From: JBLHKE01 sp047619485
GTDB lineage: Bacteria; Verrucomicrobiota; Verrucomicrobiia; Verrucomicrobiales; DEV007
DNA: 5,324 nt
NCBI GenBank assembly: GCA_047619485.1
Contig: JBLHKE010000568.1
Location: 1-5,324 of the forward strand
Direction of reading: 5' to 3'
Shown: positions 1-5,324 of the stretch, in pieces
How the letters are laid out: the number at the start of each line of letters is the position of its first letter
Position numbering within the stretch: position 1 is the first letter of the stretch
The notes under the pieces: model-generated
Seen by the model: the letters and a program-made list of their open reading frames with translations, nothing else
The model's database searches: none
Told to the model about the DNA's origin: nothing
Translations under genes and position numbers: made by a program

Positions 1-324
1 CCCAAATCCACCCTCCGCTTTGGCGAATATTCCAATATACTCCTGCAACGGACGGCGGATTATGACTGAATTCTAAAACGTTTTGCTCGAAATCATCTAA
101 GTCCGACAGGCTCCTAGGAACCAAGAAGGCGGAGAAATATCTGGCTGTCTACTCGGGAGTGCAACTTTGTGCTATGCGCGGAGCGCGCAAAAAGTAGAAC
201 GCAACTGCACTCAGTGGTTGCTGCAAAATCTGACCTCAGTCTCGATCCTCCGCAACGAGTTGGTTGCCACAACGATCCCATGAAGCTCCTGATTATCTAA
301 GTGAGACAGGCGCTGAAGGCGACG
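1..324. other. Left-edge region without a defensible gene
   Basis: This stretch lies downstream of the dihydropteroate synthase gene. No complete reading frame in it looks convincing. The minus-strand frame covering 2-148 is open to the window edge and translates to protein-like text (includes the stretches LSDLDDFEQNVLEF and AGVYWNIRQSGGW), but it has an in-frame stop at 149-151 and no ATG; the only nearby alternative start is TTG at 122-124. It could be the start or a remnant of a gene lying to the left. A second minus-strand frame (114-281, 55 codons) has an AGGAG four bases before its ATG, but its product is rich in Arg, Ser and Cys and looks like noise. A perfect 10-bp palindrome AAAACGTTTT sits at 75-84 and a larger inverted repeat at 157-212. 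I see no tRNA or rRNA signature, and no hairpin plus T-run that would end the folP transcript. Confidence 0.5.
157..212. repeat. Nested inverted repeat (possible RNA structure or cruciform)
   Basis: Three arms pair concentrically. GAGTGCA at 157-163 is the reverse complement of TGCACTC at 206-212. ACTTT at 164-168, directly adjacent, pairs with AAAGT at 191-195. TGCGCG at 175-180 pairs with CGCGCA at 184-189 around a GAG triloop. A further short hairpin, GCAAC at 201-205 with GTTGC at 217-221, would compete with the outer stem, and GCAAC/GTTGC recurs as another small hairpin at 252-267. There is no T-run after the structure on the minus strand, so it does not look like a standard terminator for the upstream gene. 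Chance is a real alternative, since the unpaired segments are sizeable. Confidence 0.3.
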
Positions 325-1155
325 CTATTTGGCCGATGTCTCCACCACCTGCACCAACACATCGAGCGCCTGTTTCGCCGCGGCGACATGATGCACCCGG
401 AAGATCTTGGCGCCGCGCCGCAGCCCCGCTGCGATGCTTGCCACCGTGCCGGCATCGCGCGCGGCCGGATCCTCGATGCCTAGCACGTCGCCGATGACTG
501 TCTTGCGGGAGACCGGGAGCAGGATGGGGAGCCCGAAGGTTGTCAGGCGTCCGAGTTCGCGGTAGATGGCGAGGTTGTCCTCGCATTGCTTGGCGAAGTC
601 GATGCCCGGGTCGAGGACGATCTTCTCACGCAGCATACCAGCCTCCACGGCGAGCTCGATTTTTTCTTGGAAGAATGTTAGGATCGCCGCCCACACATCG
701 TCGTAGCGCTGGGAGGTGTGCCGGATCTTCGGCAGGCCAATGCTGTGCATGATCAGCAGCGCGCAATCGTTCTTGGCGCACAGGCGGGCGTTGCGATCGT
801 CGGGCAGTGCGCCGATGTCATTGAGCAGGTCGACGCCCATCGGCAGGATTTCCGCAGCGACCTCCGGGCGCCATGTGTTGACCGAGATCAGTGGCGGATC
901 ATGTCCAGTTTTCAGCGCAGCGATGACGGGTTGCAGGCGACTGATTTCCTCGTCGACATCGATCGCCTCGCGGTTGGTGCGCGCGCTCTCGGCACCCAGG
1001 TCGATCATGTCAGCACCGGCGGCTTGCATGGCGCGGGCCTGTTTGATGGCAGTGTCAGGATCTAGGCTGCCGTCACCGGAGAAGGAGTCGTCGTTGATGT
1101 TGACGATGCCCATGATCAGCGGCGGCAGGGTAGGGGATAGCCAGTTTGTTCTCAT
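325..1155 (-). CDS. folP: Divergent dihydropteroate synthase
   Basis: Family role: condenses 6-hydroxymethyl-dihydropterin diphosphate with p-aminobenzoate to form dihydropteroate, the sulfonamide-sensitive step of cytoplasmic folate synthesis. The 276-residue length is normal for the TIM-barrel enzyme. Visible landmarks in order are IMGIVN (14-19) with DSF (23-25), IDLGAES (51-57), SVNT (91-94), LLND (110-113), MH (136-137), LDPG (181-184), SRK (216-218) and RVH (253-255). By comparison with E. coli, N19, D52, R59, N112, D182, K218, R253 and H255 are kept. The residue equivalent to pterin-binding D96 is N93, and those equivalent to T62 and P64 are A58 and T60. Other usual glycines are replaced (A55, D186, A188). 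The ATG at 1153-1155 puts the first barrel strand at the normal distance from the N terminus; no Shine-Dalgarno is visible. It follows the PHP phosphatase gene by 35 bp and is probably co-transcribed. Family membership is very likely; whether it is the cell's true FolP or a paralogue with another job is open. Confidence 0.88.
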   Translation of the reverse strand: MRTNWLSPTLPPLIMGIVNINDDSFSGDGSLDPDTAIKQARAMQAAGADMIDLGAESARTNREAIDVDEEISRLQPVIAALKTGHDPPLISVNTWRPEVAAEILPMGVDLLNDIGALPDDRNARLCAKNDCALLIMHSIGLPKIRHTSQRYDDVWAAILTFFQEKIELAVEAGMLREKIVLDPGIDFAKQCEDNLAIYRELGRLTTFGLPILLPVSRKTVIGDVLGIEDPAARDAGTVASIAAGLRRGAKIFRVHHVAAAKQALDVLVQVVETSAK

Positions 1156-1190
1156 GTCTTAGGTCGGGCGCGCGGTGGTGGAAACATCAC

Positions 1191-2000
1191 TTAGGATCCA
1201 GGTAGTGCCATGCTGCCGCGCTGGCGTCTCTCGAAGGTGGCAAGCTCGGTGTAGCCGACTTCGCGCGCGAGGGCGGCGGCCTGCCCGAAGTCGGCACCAA
1301 CTTCCTCTGGCGCGTGTGCGTCCGAGCTGATCACCAGCGGGATGCCGGCGGCTTGTGCGAGTGTTAGGAATTCCCTGCTGGGGTACATCTCGGCCACCTC
1401 CTTGCGCAGCCCGGCGGTGTTGATCTCGAAGCAGATGTCCGCTTCGGCGGCGGCCGCGATCGCCGGTTCGTAGTAGTGTGCGAGTGCGCCCTCTGGCCGG
1501 AAGCCGAACTTCTTCGGCAGGTCGGGGTGTGCGAGGATGTCGAAGTGCCCGCTCGCGATGCAGCGCGTGTAGATCCGCCAGTAGTCGTCCCAGATCTCTG
1601 CGACGGTCGCCTTGTCCTTCCAGCGCCCGATCCACTCCGGGTTGTCGATGTCCCAGCCGGGCGCGATGTAGTGCACGCTGCCGATGAGGTAGTCGTAGTC
1701 GGCCATCGACGTGAGCTCGCGGATCCAGTCGTCGCCGCCCTCGAGGTAGTCGACCTCGAGCCCAAGTTTTATAGGAATGTTAGGATTGTCGACGCGCGCC
1801 TGTTCGACCTTGGCCAAATAATCGGGAAATTCCGCCAGCTTCATACGCCAATCGTCGAAGTCATCATCGGGCATCGGGCTGTGGTCGGAGAAGCCGATTT
1901 CTAAAAGGCCGATTTTTTCCGCGCGAGCGGCGTAATCGGTCGGTTCGCCGACTGCGTGCTGACAAAGTGGCGTATGTGTATGGTAATCAGCGATTTTCAT
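1191..2000 (-). CDS. hisJ: PHP-family phosphatase, HisJ/HisK histidinol-phosphatase type
   Basis: Family role: metal-dependent hydrolysis of histidinol phosphate to histidinol, the penultimate step of histidine synthesis, in the cytoplasm. At 269 residues it has the usual length. Motifs in order are DYHTHTPLCQHA (5-16), GFSDHSP (36-42), GLEVDY (80-85), IGSVHYI (106-112), DILAHPDLPKKFG (154-166), EINTAGLRKE (192-201), EMYPS (204-208), ISSDAH (224-229), and a basic FERRQR near the C terminus that is typical of the family. The expected metal ligands H7, H9, H15, D39/H40, E82, H110, H158, D227 and H229 are all present, so the enzyme should be active. No other histidine gene is in view; the neighbour is a folP-like gene 35 bp downstream. 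The substrate is therefore inferred from family, and another small phosphate ester is possible. The ATG at 1998-2000 starts right at the first metal-binding strand; no Shine-Dalgarno is seen. Confidence 0.88.
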   Translation of the reverse strand: MKIADYHTHTPLCQHAVGEPTDYAARAEKIGLLEIGFSDHSPMPDDDFDDWRMKLAEFPDYLAKVEQARVDNPNIPIKLGLEVDYLEGGDDWIRELTSMADYDYLIGSVHYIAPGWDIDNPEWIGRWKDKATVAEIWDDYWRIYTRCIASGHFDILAHPDLPKKFGFRPEGALAHYYEPAIAAAAEADICFEINTAGLRKEVAEMYPSREFLTLAQAAGIPLVISSDAHAPEEVGADFGQAAALAREVGYTELATFERRQRGSMALPGS

Positions 2001-2152
2001 CGATTTGGGACGTCTTTTTGTGGGGAGATTAGATTGTTTCTAGAATTACTAAAGCCAGTAAGTGGATTTTCGGTAACTACTTGGTAAATTTTTCTCACAC
2101 TAGGGAGCGATTTTGCTTGCAGATCCGCGCCAACTTTTCAAAACTTAATCAT
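2001..2152. promoter_or_regulatory. Divergent intergenic region
   Basis: These 152 bases separate the starts of the minus-strand phosphatase-folP pair and the plus-strand secreted-protein gene, so promoters for both should lie here. The region is clearly more AT-rich than the genes on either side. I could not find a convincing -35/-10 pair on either strand. A small operator-like inverted repeat, TTACT-AAAGCC-AGTAA, lies at 2046-2061, followed by two GGTAA copies (2072-2076 and 2083-2087). The plus-strand reading frame is open back to a TTG at 2081, but that leader has no protein-like character and is treated as untranslated. Confidence 0.4.
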
Positions 2153-2815
2153 ATGAAGAGAATTTTCGCCCTACTAGCTATCGCCCTTGCCTTCCAAGGG
2201 ATTAACGCCCACGCCATCATCGGTGGACCGTGGGACTATGACAACTACCAGTCCAACAACCAAGGGACATACTCCGCGACGATAACGATGCCGAATGGCA
2301 TGGGGATGGCTCGCTGGACCGACTCGCAGCGCGCGTTCTTTACGGATGCGACAACGAACGACCAGTCTGTTATCTACTACAAAGGAATCATCTACGTCGG
2401 TCGCGTCTTCGCATCGCTCGACTTCCAGTCAGACAGCGTCACTGGCGTCACCAACGGTGACTCCACCACCGCGGTCTCTGACAGTGGCTCGGGCAACAAC
2501 ATCGGCGTCTGTAACACCAGCTGGAGCTGCAGCTTCGGCCAAGAGAAGCCAGTCCTGCGTTTCTCTGGTAAGGGTGAAGCGGTCTTTTACGGTGAGCTCG
2601 ATGTGAGCCAGATCGAGACCACGACGATCATCGTCGAGGGTGATACTGAGACCGAGATCACTCTCGATTCCTCGGGCGGTGAGGCCAGCGAGTTCCGAGA
2701 GTTCGGAGTCACGGTGCCGATCAACGTCTTCGGTGCTCAGATCTCCGTCATCGCGACCTTCGTCGACACGTCGACCGCGAACCCGAACCAAGCAGACGGC
2801 GCAAACGCCAACTAG
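2153..2815 (+). CDS. Acidic secreted protein of unknown function
   Basis: I do not recognise a named family. From the chosen ATG the product is 220 residues. It begins with a textbook Sec signal peptide: K2-R3, a hydrophobic run over residues 4-14, and a likely cleavage after AHA at 19-21. This is why the ATG at 2153 is preferred over the upstream in-frame TTG at 2081, which would bury the signal behind 24 extra residues. The mature part starts IIGGPWDYDNY, is rich in Gly, Ser, Thr, Asn and Asp, and by my count has about 24 acidic to 8 basic residues. Alternating hydrophobic stretches such as SVIYYKGIIYVGRVFASLDF (72-91) suggest an all-beta fold. C120 and C126 (C-x5-C) could form a small disulfide loop. 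There is no lipobox, C-terminal anchor or sorting motif, so it is expected to be periplasmic or released. A strong terminator 31 bp after the stop suggests it is transcribed alone and well expressed. Confidence 0.8.
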   Translation: MKRIFALLAIALAFQGINAHAIIGGPWDYDNYQSNNQGTYSATITMPNGMGMARWTDSQRAFFTDATTNDQSVIYYKGIIYVGRVFASLDFQSDSVTGVTNGDSTTAVSDSGSGNNIGVCNTSWSCSFGQEKPVLRFSGKGEAVFYGELDVSQIETTTIIVEGDTETEITLDSSGGEASEFREFGVTVPINVFGAQISVIATFVDTSTANPNQADGANAN

Positions 2816-2846
2816 GTTCATCGCTCGATAGAAAAATTAGCTTCGG

Positions 2847-2889
2847 GGGCGGAGCTGGTAGGTTCTCCTGCCAGCCCCGCCCTTTTTTT
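2847..2889 (+). terminator. Strong intrinsic terminator after the secreted-protein gene
   Basis: The arms at 2847-2862 and 2867-2882 form a 16-bp GC-rich stem with one A-C mismatch (2853/2876) and one G-U wobble (2859/2870), closed by a TTCT tetraloop (2863-2866). Seven consecutive T residues follow immediately at 2883-2889. This is a classical Rho-independent terminator on the plus strand. It separates the secreted-protein gene from the prepilin-like gene starting 62 bp later. On the minus strand the T-rich stretch is about ten bases away from the stem, so efficient two-way action is unlikely. Confidence 0.93.
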
Positions 2890-2951
2890 CTAACCGGCTC
2901 AAGCGCCACTCCAATTCACCCATTTTCTAAAACCGCCACGATTCGCCTTTC

Positions 2952-3500
2952 ATGAAAACGCAACTGTCCACACGTTCCAAGGCCAAATCGTCCAAGAGAG
3001 CCTTCACACTGATCGAACTACTGGCGGTTATCACGATCATTGCAATCCTCGCTTCAGTGCTGTTTGTCGTCGGCAAGGGCGTGCGACGAAAGGCGGAGCA
3101 GGTACAGTGCGGAAACAACCTCAAGACTTTGCACATTGCGCTCGGCGCTTACCTACAGGACAACAAGCGCTGGCCACAGGTGGCAGCAGGGGATGACGAA
3201 GAGGCCTACTGGCAGACTTGGGCGGACGTCCTTGAGCCCTACGAACTGCCTGACAAAGTGTGGATGTGCCCTAGCCACATGCGTGCAACGAAGGATGAGT
3301 TCTTGCGTTACAGCTCTTACCACCCGATGCCGTTCGATGGAAAATCAGCCATGACTCCTTACAGATGGAGCAACATGCCGTGGGTGATGGAAATTGGCGA
3401 CAACCATGGTGACGGACCACTGATGATCATGCCGGATGGAAGCATCCAAGCCGGTGTGAATATCGAAAAACCCCTCGAGACCCTTAAGGGGCGAGAGTAA
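2952..3500 (+). CDS. Type II secretion/type IV pilin-like prepilin
   Basis: The 182-residue product starts with a basic 17-residue leader (K2, R8, K10, K12, K15, R16) followed by the class III signal A-FTLIELLAVI. Prepilin peptidase would cut between A17 and F18 and methylate F18; E22 is the conserved Glu+5 of mature pilins. The hydrophobic helix spans about residues 18-40. The globular part carries CGNNLK (53-58), a helix with YLQDNKRWP (67-75), and CPSH (106-109), resembling the C-x-N-N-L-K and CPSD motifs of the pseudopilin-like proteins abundant in Verrucomicrobiota, Planctomycetota and Lentisphaerota; C53 and C106 may form a disulfide. It ends in MPDGSIQAG (159-167) and a short tail. The -1 residue is Ala, not the classical Gly. 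No assembly ATPase, prepilin peptidase or secretin is in the window. It could be a minor pseudopilin or one of the many stand-alone proteins with this N terminus; its precise role is unknown. No Shine-Dalgarno precedes the ATG. Confidence 0.87.
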   Translation: MKTQLSTRSKAKSSKRAFTLIELLAVITIIAILASVLFVVGKGVRRKAEQVQCGNNLKTLHIALGAYLQDNKRWPQVAAGDDEEAYWQTWADVLEPYELPDKVWMCPSHMRATKDEFLRYSSYHPMPFDGKSAMTPYRWSNMPWVMEIGDNHGDGPLMIMPDGSIQAGVNIEKPLETLKGRE

Positions 3501-3691
3501 ATCGGGCTATCACCATCCAAATTTAGTTCAATATTCGCTGAAATGCTGATTTATTAAGGTAAACACAATGCACTTACAAAAATTACAATGACAACACATC
3601 ATTGCTGGTCTAAAATTTTTGCAGGTAGCCTGAATAAGATTGCCCTTTTCACCCCTCCTAGTAGAGAATTCACCCCAAACCGTTCTCCAAG
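3501..3691. other. AT-rich intergenic region before the protease gene
   Basis: This 191-bp gap is markedly AT-rich compared with the genes around it and contains no reading frame of note. It should hold the end of the prepilin transcript and a promoter for the protease. No canonical terminator with a GC stem and T-run is present, and no good -35/-10 pair was found. The only structured element is the inverted repeat at 3577-3621. No Shine-Dalgarno lies before the protease ATG. Read-through from the prepilin gene therefore cannot be excluded. Confidence 0.45.
3577..3621. repeat. Nested AT-rich inverted repeat
   Basis: An outer pair, CAAAAATT at 3577-3584 and AATTTTTG at 3614-3621, encloses a perfect 6-bp hairpin, CAATGA (3586-3591) and TCATTG (3599-3604), with a 7-base loop. 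The right side carries a 9-base unpaired segment between inner and outer arms. It could act as a weak terminator for the prepilin gene, an mRNA stability element or an operator for the protease. In such AT-rich sequence chance pairing is also plausible. Confidence 0.3.
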
Positions 3692-5324
3692 ATGACCCCG
3701 AAGCTCTTCCTTTCTTTCCTGCTAACGCTAGCAATGAGCCCGACGCTCCTGCTCGCCGATGATTCAAAGTCCAATACGACGGACTCGATCACGAACCCGG
3801 CAACGACGAACCTGACACAACTAGTGCCAGTCGGCAGCACCGACCTTCGCTTGCCGAGTGATCGGTTGCTGATCGAAACCAACGGTTCCCCCACCGCCTA
3901 TTTCGTTTCCAAGAACGAATTTTACCGCAAGGATCGCCTCACGGGTGAGACCAACATCGAGTCGCTTGCCGAGGACTTTTCGAGTGCTGAAGAGATGCGC
4001 GAGTTCGTTCGTGACGAGGACAGTGTCTGGGGTCAGGACTGCATGCTTGTGCTCTACACGGATAGCGAGAACCCGACGGCAGAGAACCGTCGCATGCTCA
4101 CCCACAAGATCGAGATCAAACTCGATCTCGAGGTGGCGAGCATGCAGCTGCTGCATCAGCTGGCAGCGGCGGTCGGAGTCGAGGTGGGTTCGGATAAGAT
4201 CGGTCGCAGTGGCAGCGCTTGGTTGCGCGCGGACTGTGGCGGCTCAGCCATCAAGGCGGCCGAACTCCTGAGCCTTCACGAGAGCGTGTTACGCGCGCGC
4301 CCGATCCTCACCTTGCCGATGGTACAGGCCGTGGGCGCTGGCCCGAACGACCAGTATTTCAACGGCACCAACCAGTACTACATCCACCCGAGCGATATTC
4401 GTAACATCAACGTCCTCCCGGTATGGTGTGGCGATGCTCTTCTACAGCGCTACTTCGGTCGCAACATTCTCATCTCGATCTTGGACGACGGGGTCGAGGG
4501 TGAGCACCCGGAACTGGATCGCGGCTACCAGTACGGCAAGGACACTGACTTCGTCGACGGAGATAACGATGGTCGCCCTGGCTCGACGGGAGCCAACCAC
4601 GGTACCGCAATGGCGGGTATCATCGGCGGTCGTCAGAACAACGGCGTTGGCGTTGCCGGGATTGCCCCGGCGGCCAAGCTTTTCAGTACTCGTGTATTTG
4701 GTGCTGATTCTGACCCGAATGTCCTGTCTGAGGCGATCGAGCACGAGAAGGGCTCCGTGGATGTAGTCGTCCTCGGCTTCGTCGCTGGGGGTGACTACAT
4801 TGATATCGGTGATATCCTCGAGGACACTTTTGAAGAGATGGCAGAACGCAAGGACGTGCCGATCTGTTACCCAGCAGGCAGCGGTGGTGGCAACTCCCGC
4901 GCCGACTACGACCGCGCGGTCTCCAACCGTCACACGATCGCCACGGGTGCTCTGGAATCAGAGACCGAGGAGGGCAGCAGTATCATCGTCACCGCACCCA
5001 GTGTCGAGATGACGACCACCGATCTCACCGGGGCAGATGGTGCTGAGTTGGGGGATTACTTTTTCGACTTCGGCGGGACTTCGGCATCAAACGCCTGCAC
5101 CTCTGGTGTCATCGCGTTGATGAAGGACGCCCGTTCGGATCTTGGCTGGCGTGACTATCAGGAGATCCTGTTGCTGACGTCGATTCCTCTCAACTCCCAG
5201 TTCAACGGTGAGGGCGTCGCGACTCCGATCGGGAATTTTGGATTCCACCACAATTATTTGTGGGGTGCAGGTTTGCTCGACGCCCACACGGCGGTGCGAC
5301 TCTCTGAGGTCTGGGCTCGCCTGC
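3692..5324 (+). CDS. Secreted kexin/subtilisin-type (S8) serine protease, 3' end missing
   Basis: The frame is open from the ATG at 3692 to the right edge, giving 544 residues with no stop. A Sec signal peptide covers residues 1-22 (hydrophobic core 5-14, likely cleavage after LLA). Residues 23 to about 215 look like an export propeptide. PNDQYF (218-223) and NINVLPVW (238-245) match the segment that commonly leads into kexin-like catalytic domains. The catalytic domain has ILDDG with Asp265, NHGTAMAG with His303 and GGTSAS with Ser464, so the triad is complete. DTDFVDGDNDG (284-294) resembles the acidic calcium-binding strand of proprotein convertases, and WGAGLLDA (524-531) is the usual end-of-domain motif. 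The block normally reading S-G-N-G-G reads A-G-S-G-G (395-399), placing Ser397 where the oxyanion-hole Asn is expected. The protein should be exported and mature by removal of its propeptide. A P-domain or other C-terminal module probably follows outside the window. Family assignment is firm; activity and substrate are not. Confidence 0.9.
   Translation, partial: MTPKLFLSFLLTLAMSPTLLLADDSKSNTTDSITNPATTNLTQLVPVGSTDLRLPSDRLLIETNGSPTAYFVSKNEFYRKDRLTGETNIESLAEDFSSAEEMREFVRDEDSVWGQDCMLVLYTDSENPTAENRRMLTHKIEIKLDLEVASMQLLHQLAAAVGVEVGSDKIGRSGSAWLRADCGGSAIKAAELLSLHESVLRARPILTLPMVQAVGAGPNDQYFNGTNQYYIHPSDIRNINVLPVWCGDALLQRYFGRNILISILDDGVEGEHPELDRGYQYGKDTDFVDGDNDGRPGSTGANHGTAMAGIIGGRQNNGVGVAGIAPAAKLFSTRVFGADSDPNVLSEAIEHEKGSVDVVVLGFVAGGDYIDIGDILEDTFEEMAERKDVPICYPAGSGGGNSRADYDRAVSNRHTIATGALESETEEGSSIIVTAPSVEMTTTDLTGADGAELGDYFFDFGGTSASNACTSGVIALMKDARSDLGWRDYQEILLLTSIPLNSQFNGEGVATPIGNFGFHHNYLWGAGLLDAHTAVRLSEVWARL

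Noticed and set aside
66..197. Plus-strand frame containing KKAEKYLAVYSGVQLCAM
   Set aside because: It looks protein-like in part, but a stop lies just upstream (63-65), the only ATG is close to its end, and no family is recognisable.
201..267. Repeated GCAAC/GTTGC hairpins as a possible integron attC site
   Set aside because: The pairs do not fit the attC core-site consensus and spacing, and no integrase or gene cassette is present.
114..281. 55-codon minus-strand frame with AGGAG four bases before its ATG
   Set aside because: The translation is low in protein character (many Arg, Ser and Cys, no hydrophobic pattern), it runs through the inverted repeat, and the confident genes here do not use Shine-Dalgarno sequences.
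264..1162. Several plus-strand reading frames opposite the folP-like gene
   Set aside because: They are shadows of the minus-strand gene: Arg-, Ser- and Cys-rich translations with no recognisable motif, while the minus strand shows the full ordered FolP motif set.
1364..1904. Overlapping long frames on both strands across the PHP phosphatase gene
   Set aside because: They arise from GC-rich third codon positions; only the 1191-2000 minus frame carries the PHP metal-binding motifs.
2081..2152. TTG-initiated N-terminal extension of the secreted protein
   Set aside because: It would place 24 polar residues before a complete signal peptide that begins exactly at the ATG at 2153.
3481..3490. Perfect palindrome CCCTTAAGGG near the end of the prepilin-like gene
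   Set aside because: It lies inside coding sequence with no T-run after it and is short enough to arise by chance.

Overview
The window looks like a chromosomal stretch from a Gram-negative bacterium of the Planctomycetota-Verrucomicrobiota-Chlamydiota group, most likely Verrucomicrobiota. This is inferred, not proven. The main pointer is the type II pseudopilin-like protein, with an R-A-FTLIELL processing site, a C-x-N-N-L-K segment and a C-P-S motif, an architecture very common in that group. The abundance of Sec-exported proteins and the absence of a recognisable Shine-Dalgarno sequence in front of all five confident genes also fit.

Layout. Positions 1-324 hold no gene I can defend; they contain a nested inverted repeat and a protein-like open frame cut by the left window edge. 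Two minus-strand genes follow, 35 bp apart and probably one operon. Reading from the right, the first is a PHP-family phosphatase of the HisJ/HisK histidinol-phosphatase type (1191-2000) and the second is a divergent dihydropteroate synthase (325-1155). A 152-bp AT-rich gap (2001-2152) separates this pair from three plus-strand genes for exported proteins. These are an acidic secreted protein of unknown function (2153-2815) closed by a strong intrinsic terminator (2847-2889), a prepilin-like protein (2952-3500), and the first 544 codons of a kexin/subtilisin-type (S8) protease (3692 to beyond the right edge).

How the genes fit together. The minus-strand pair is cytoplasmic metabolism: one enzyme family belongs to folate synthesis, the other to histidine synthesis or a related phosphate-ester hydrolysis. 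The plus-strand genes all act outside the cytoplasmic membrane, but the terminator and the gaps between them argue that they are separate transcription units; a joint function is only a possibility. The points most worth a second look are the altered pterin-pocket residues of the dihydropteroate synthase and a serine at the usual oxyanion-hole asparagine of the protease. I did not find convincing evidence of a wholly new multi-gene system, RNA gene, CRISPR array or insertion sequence.
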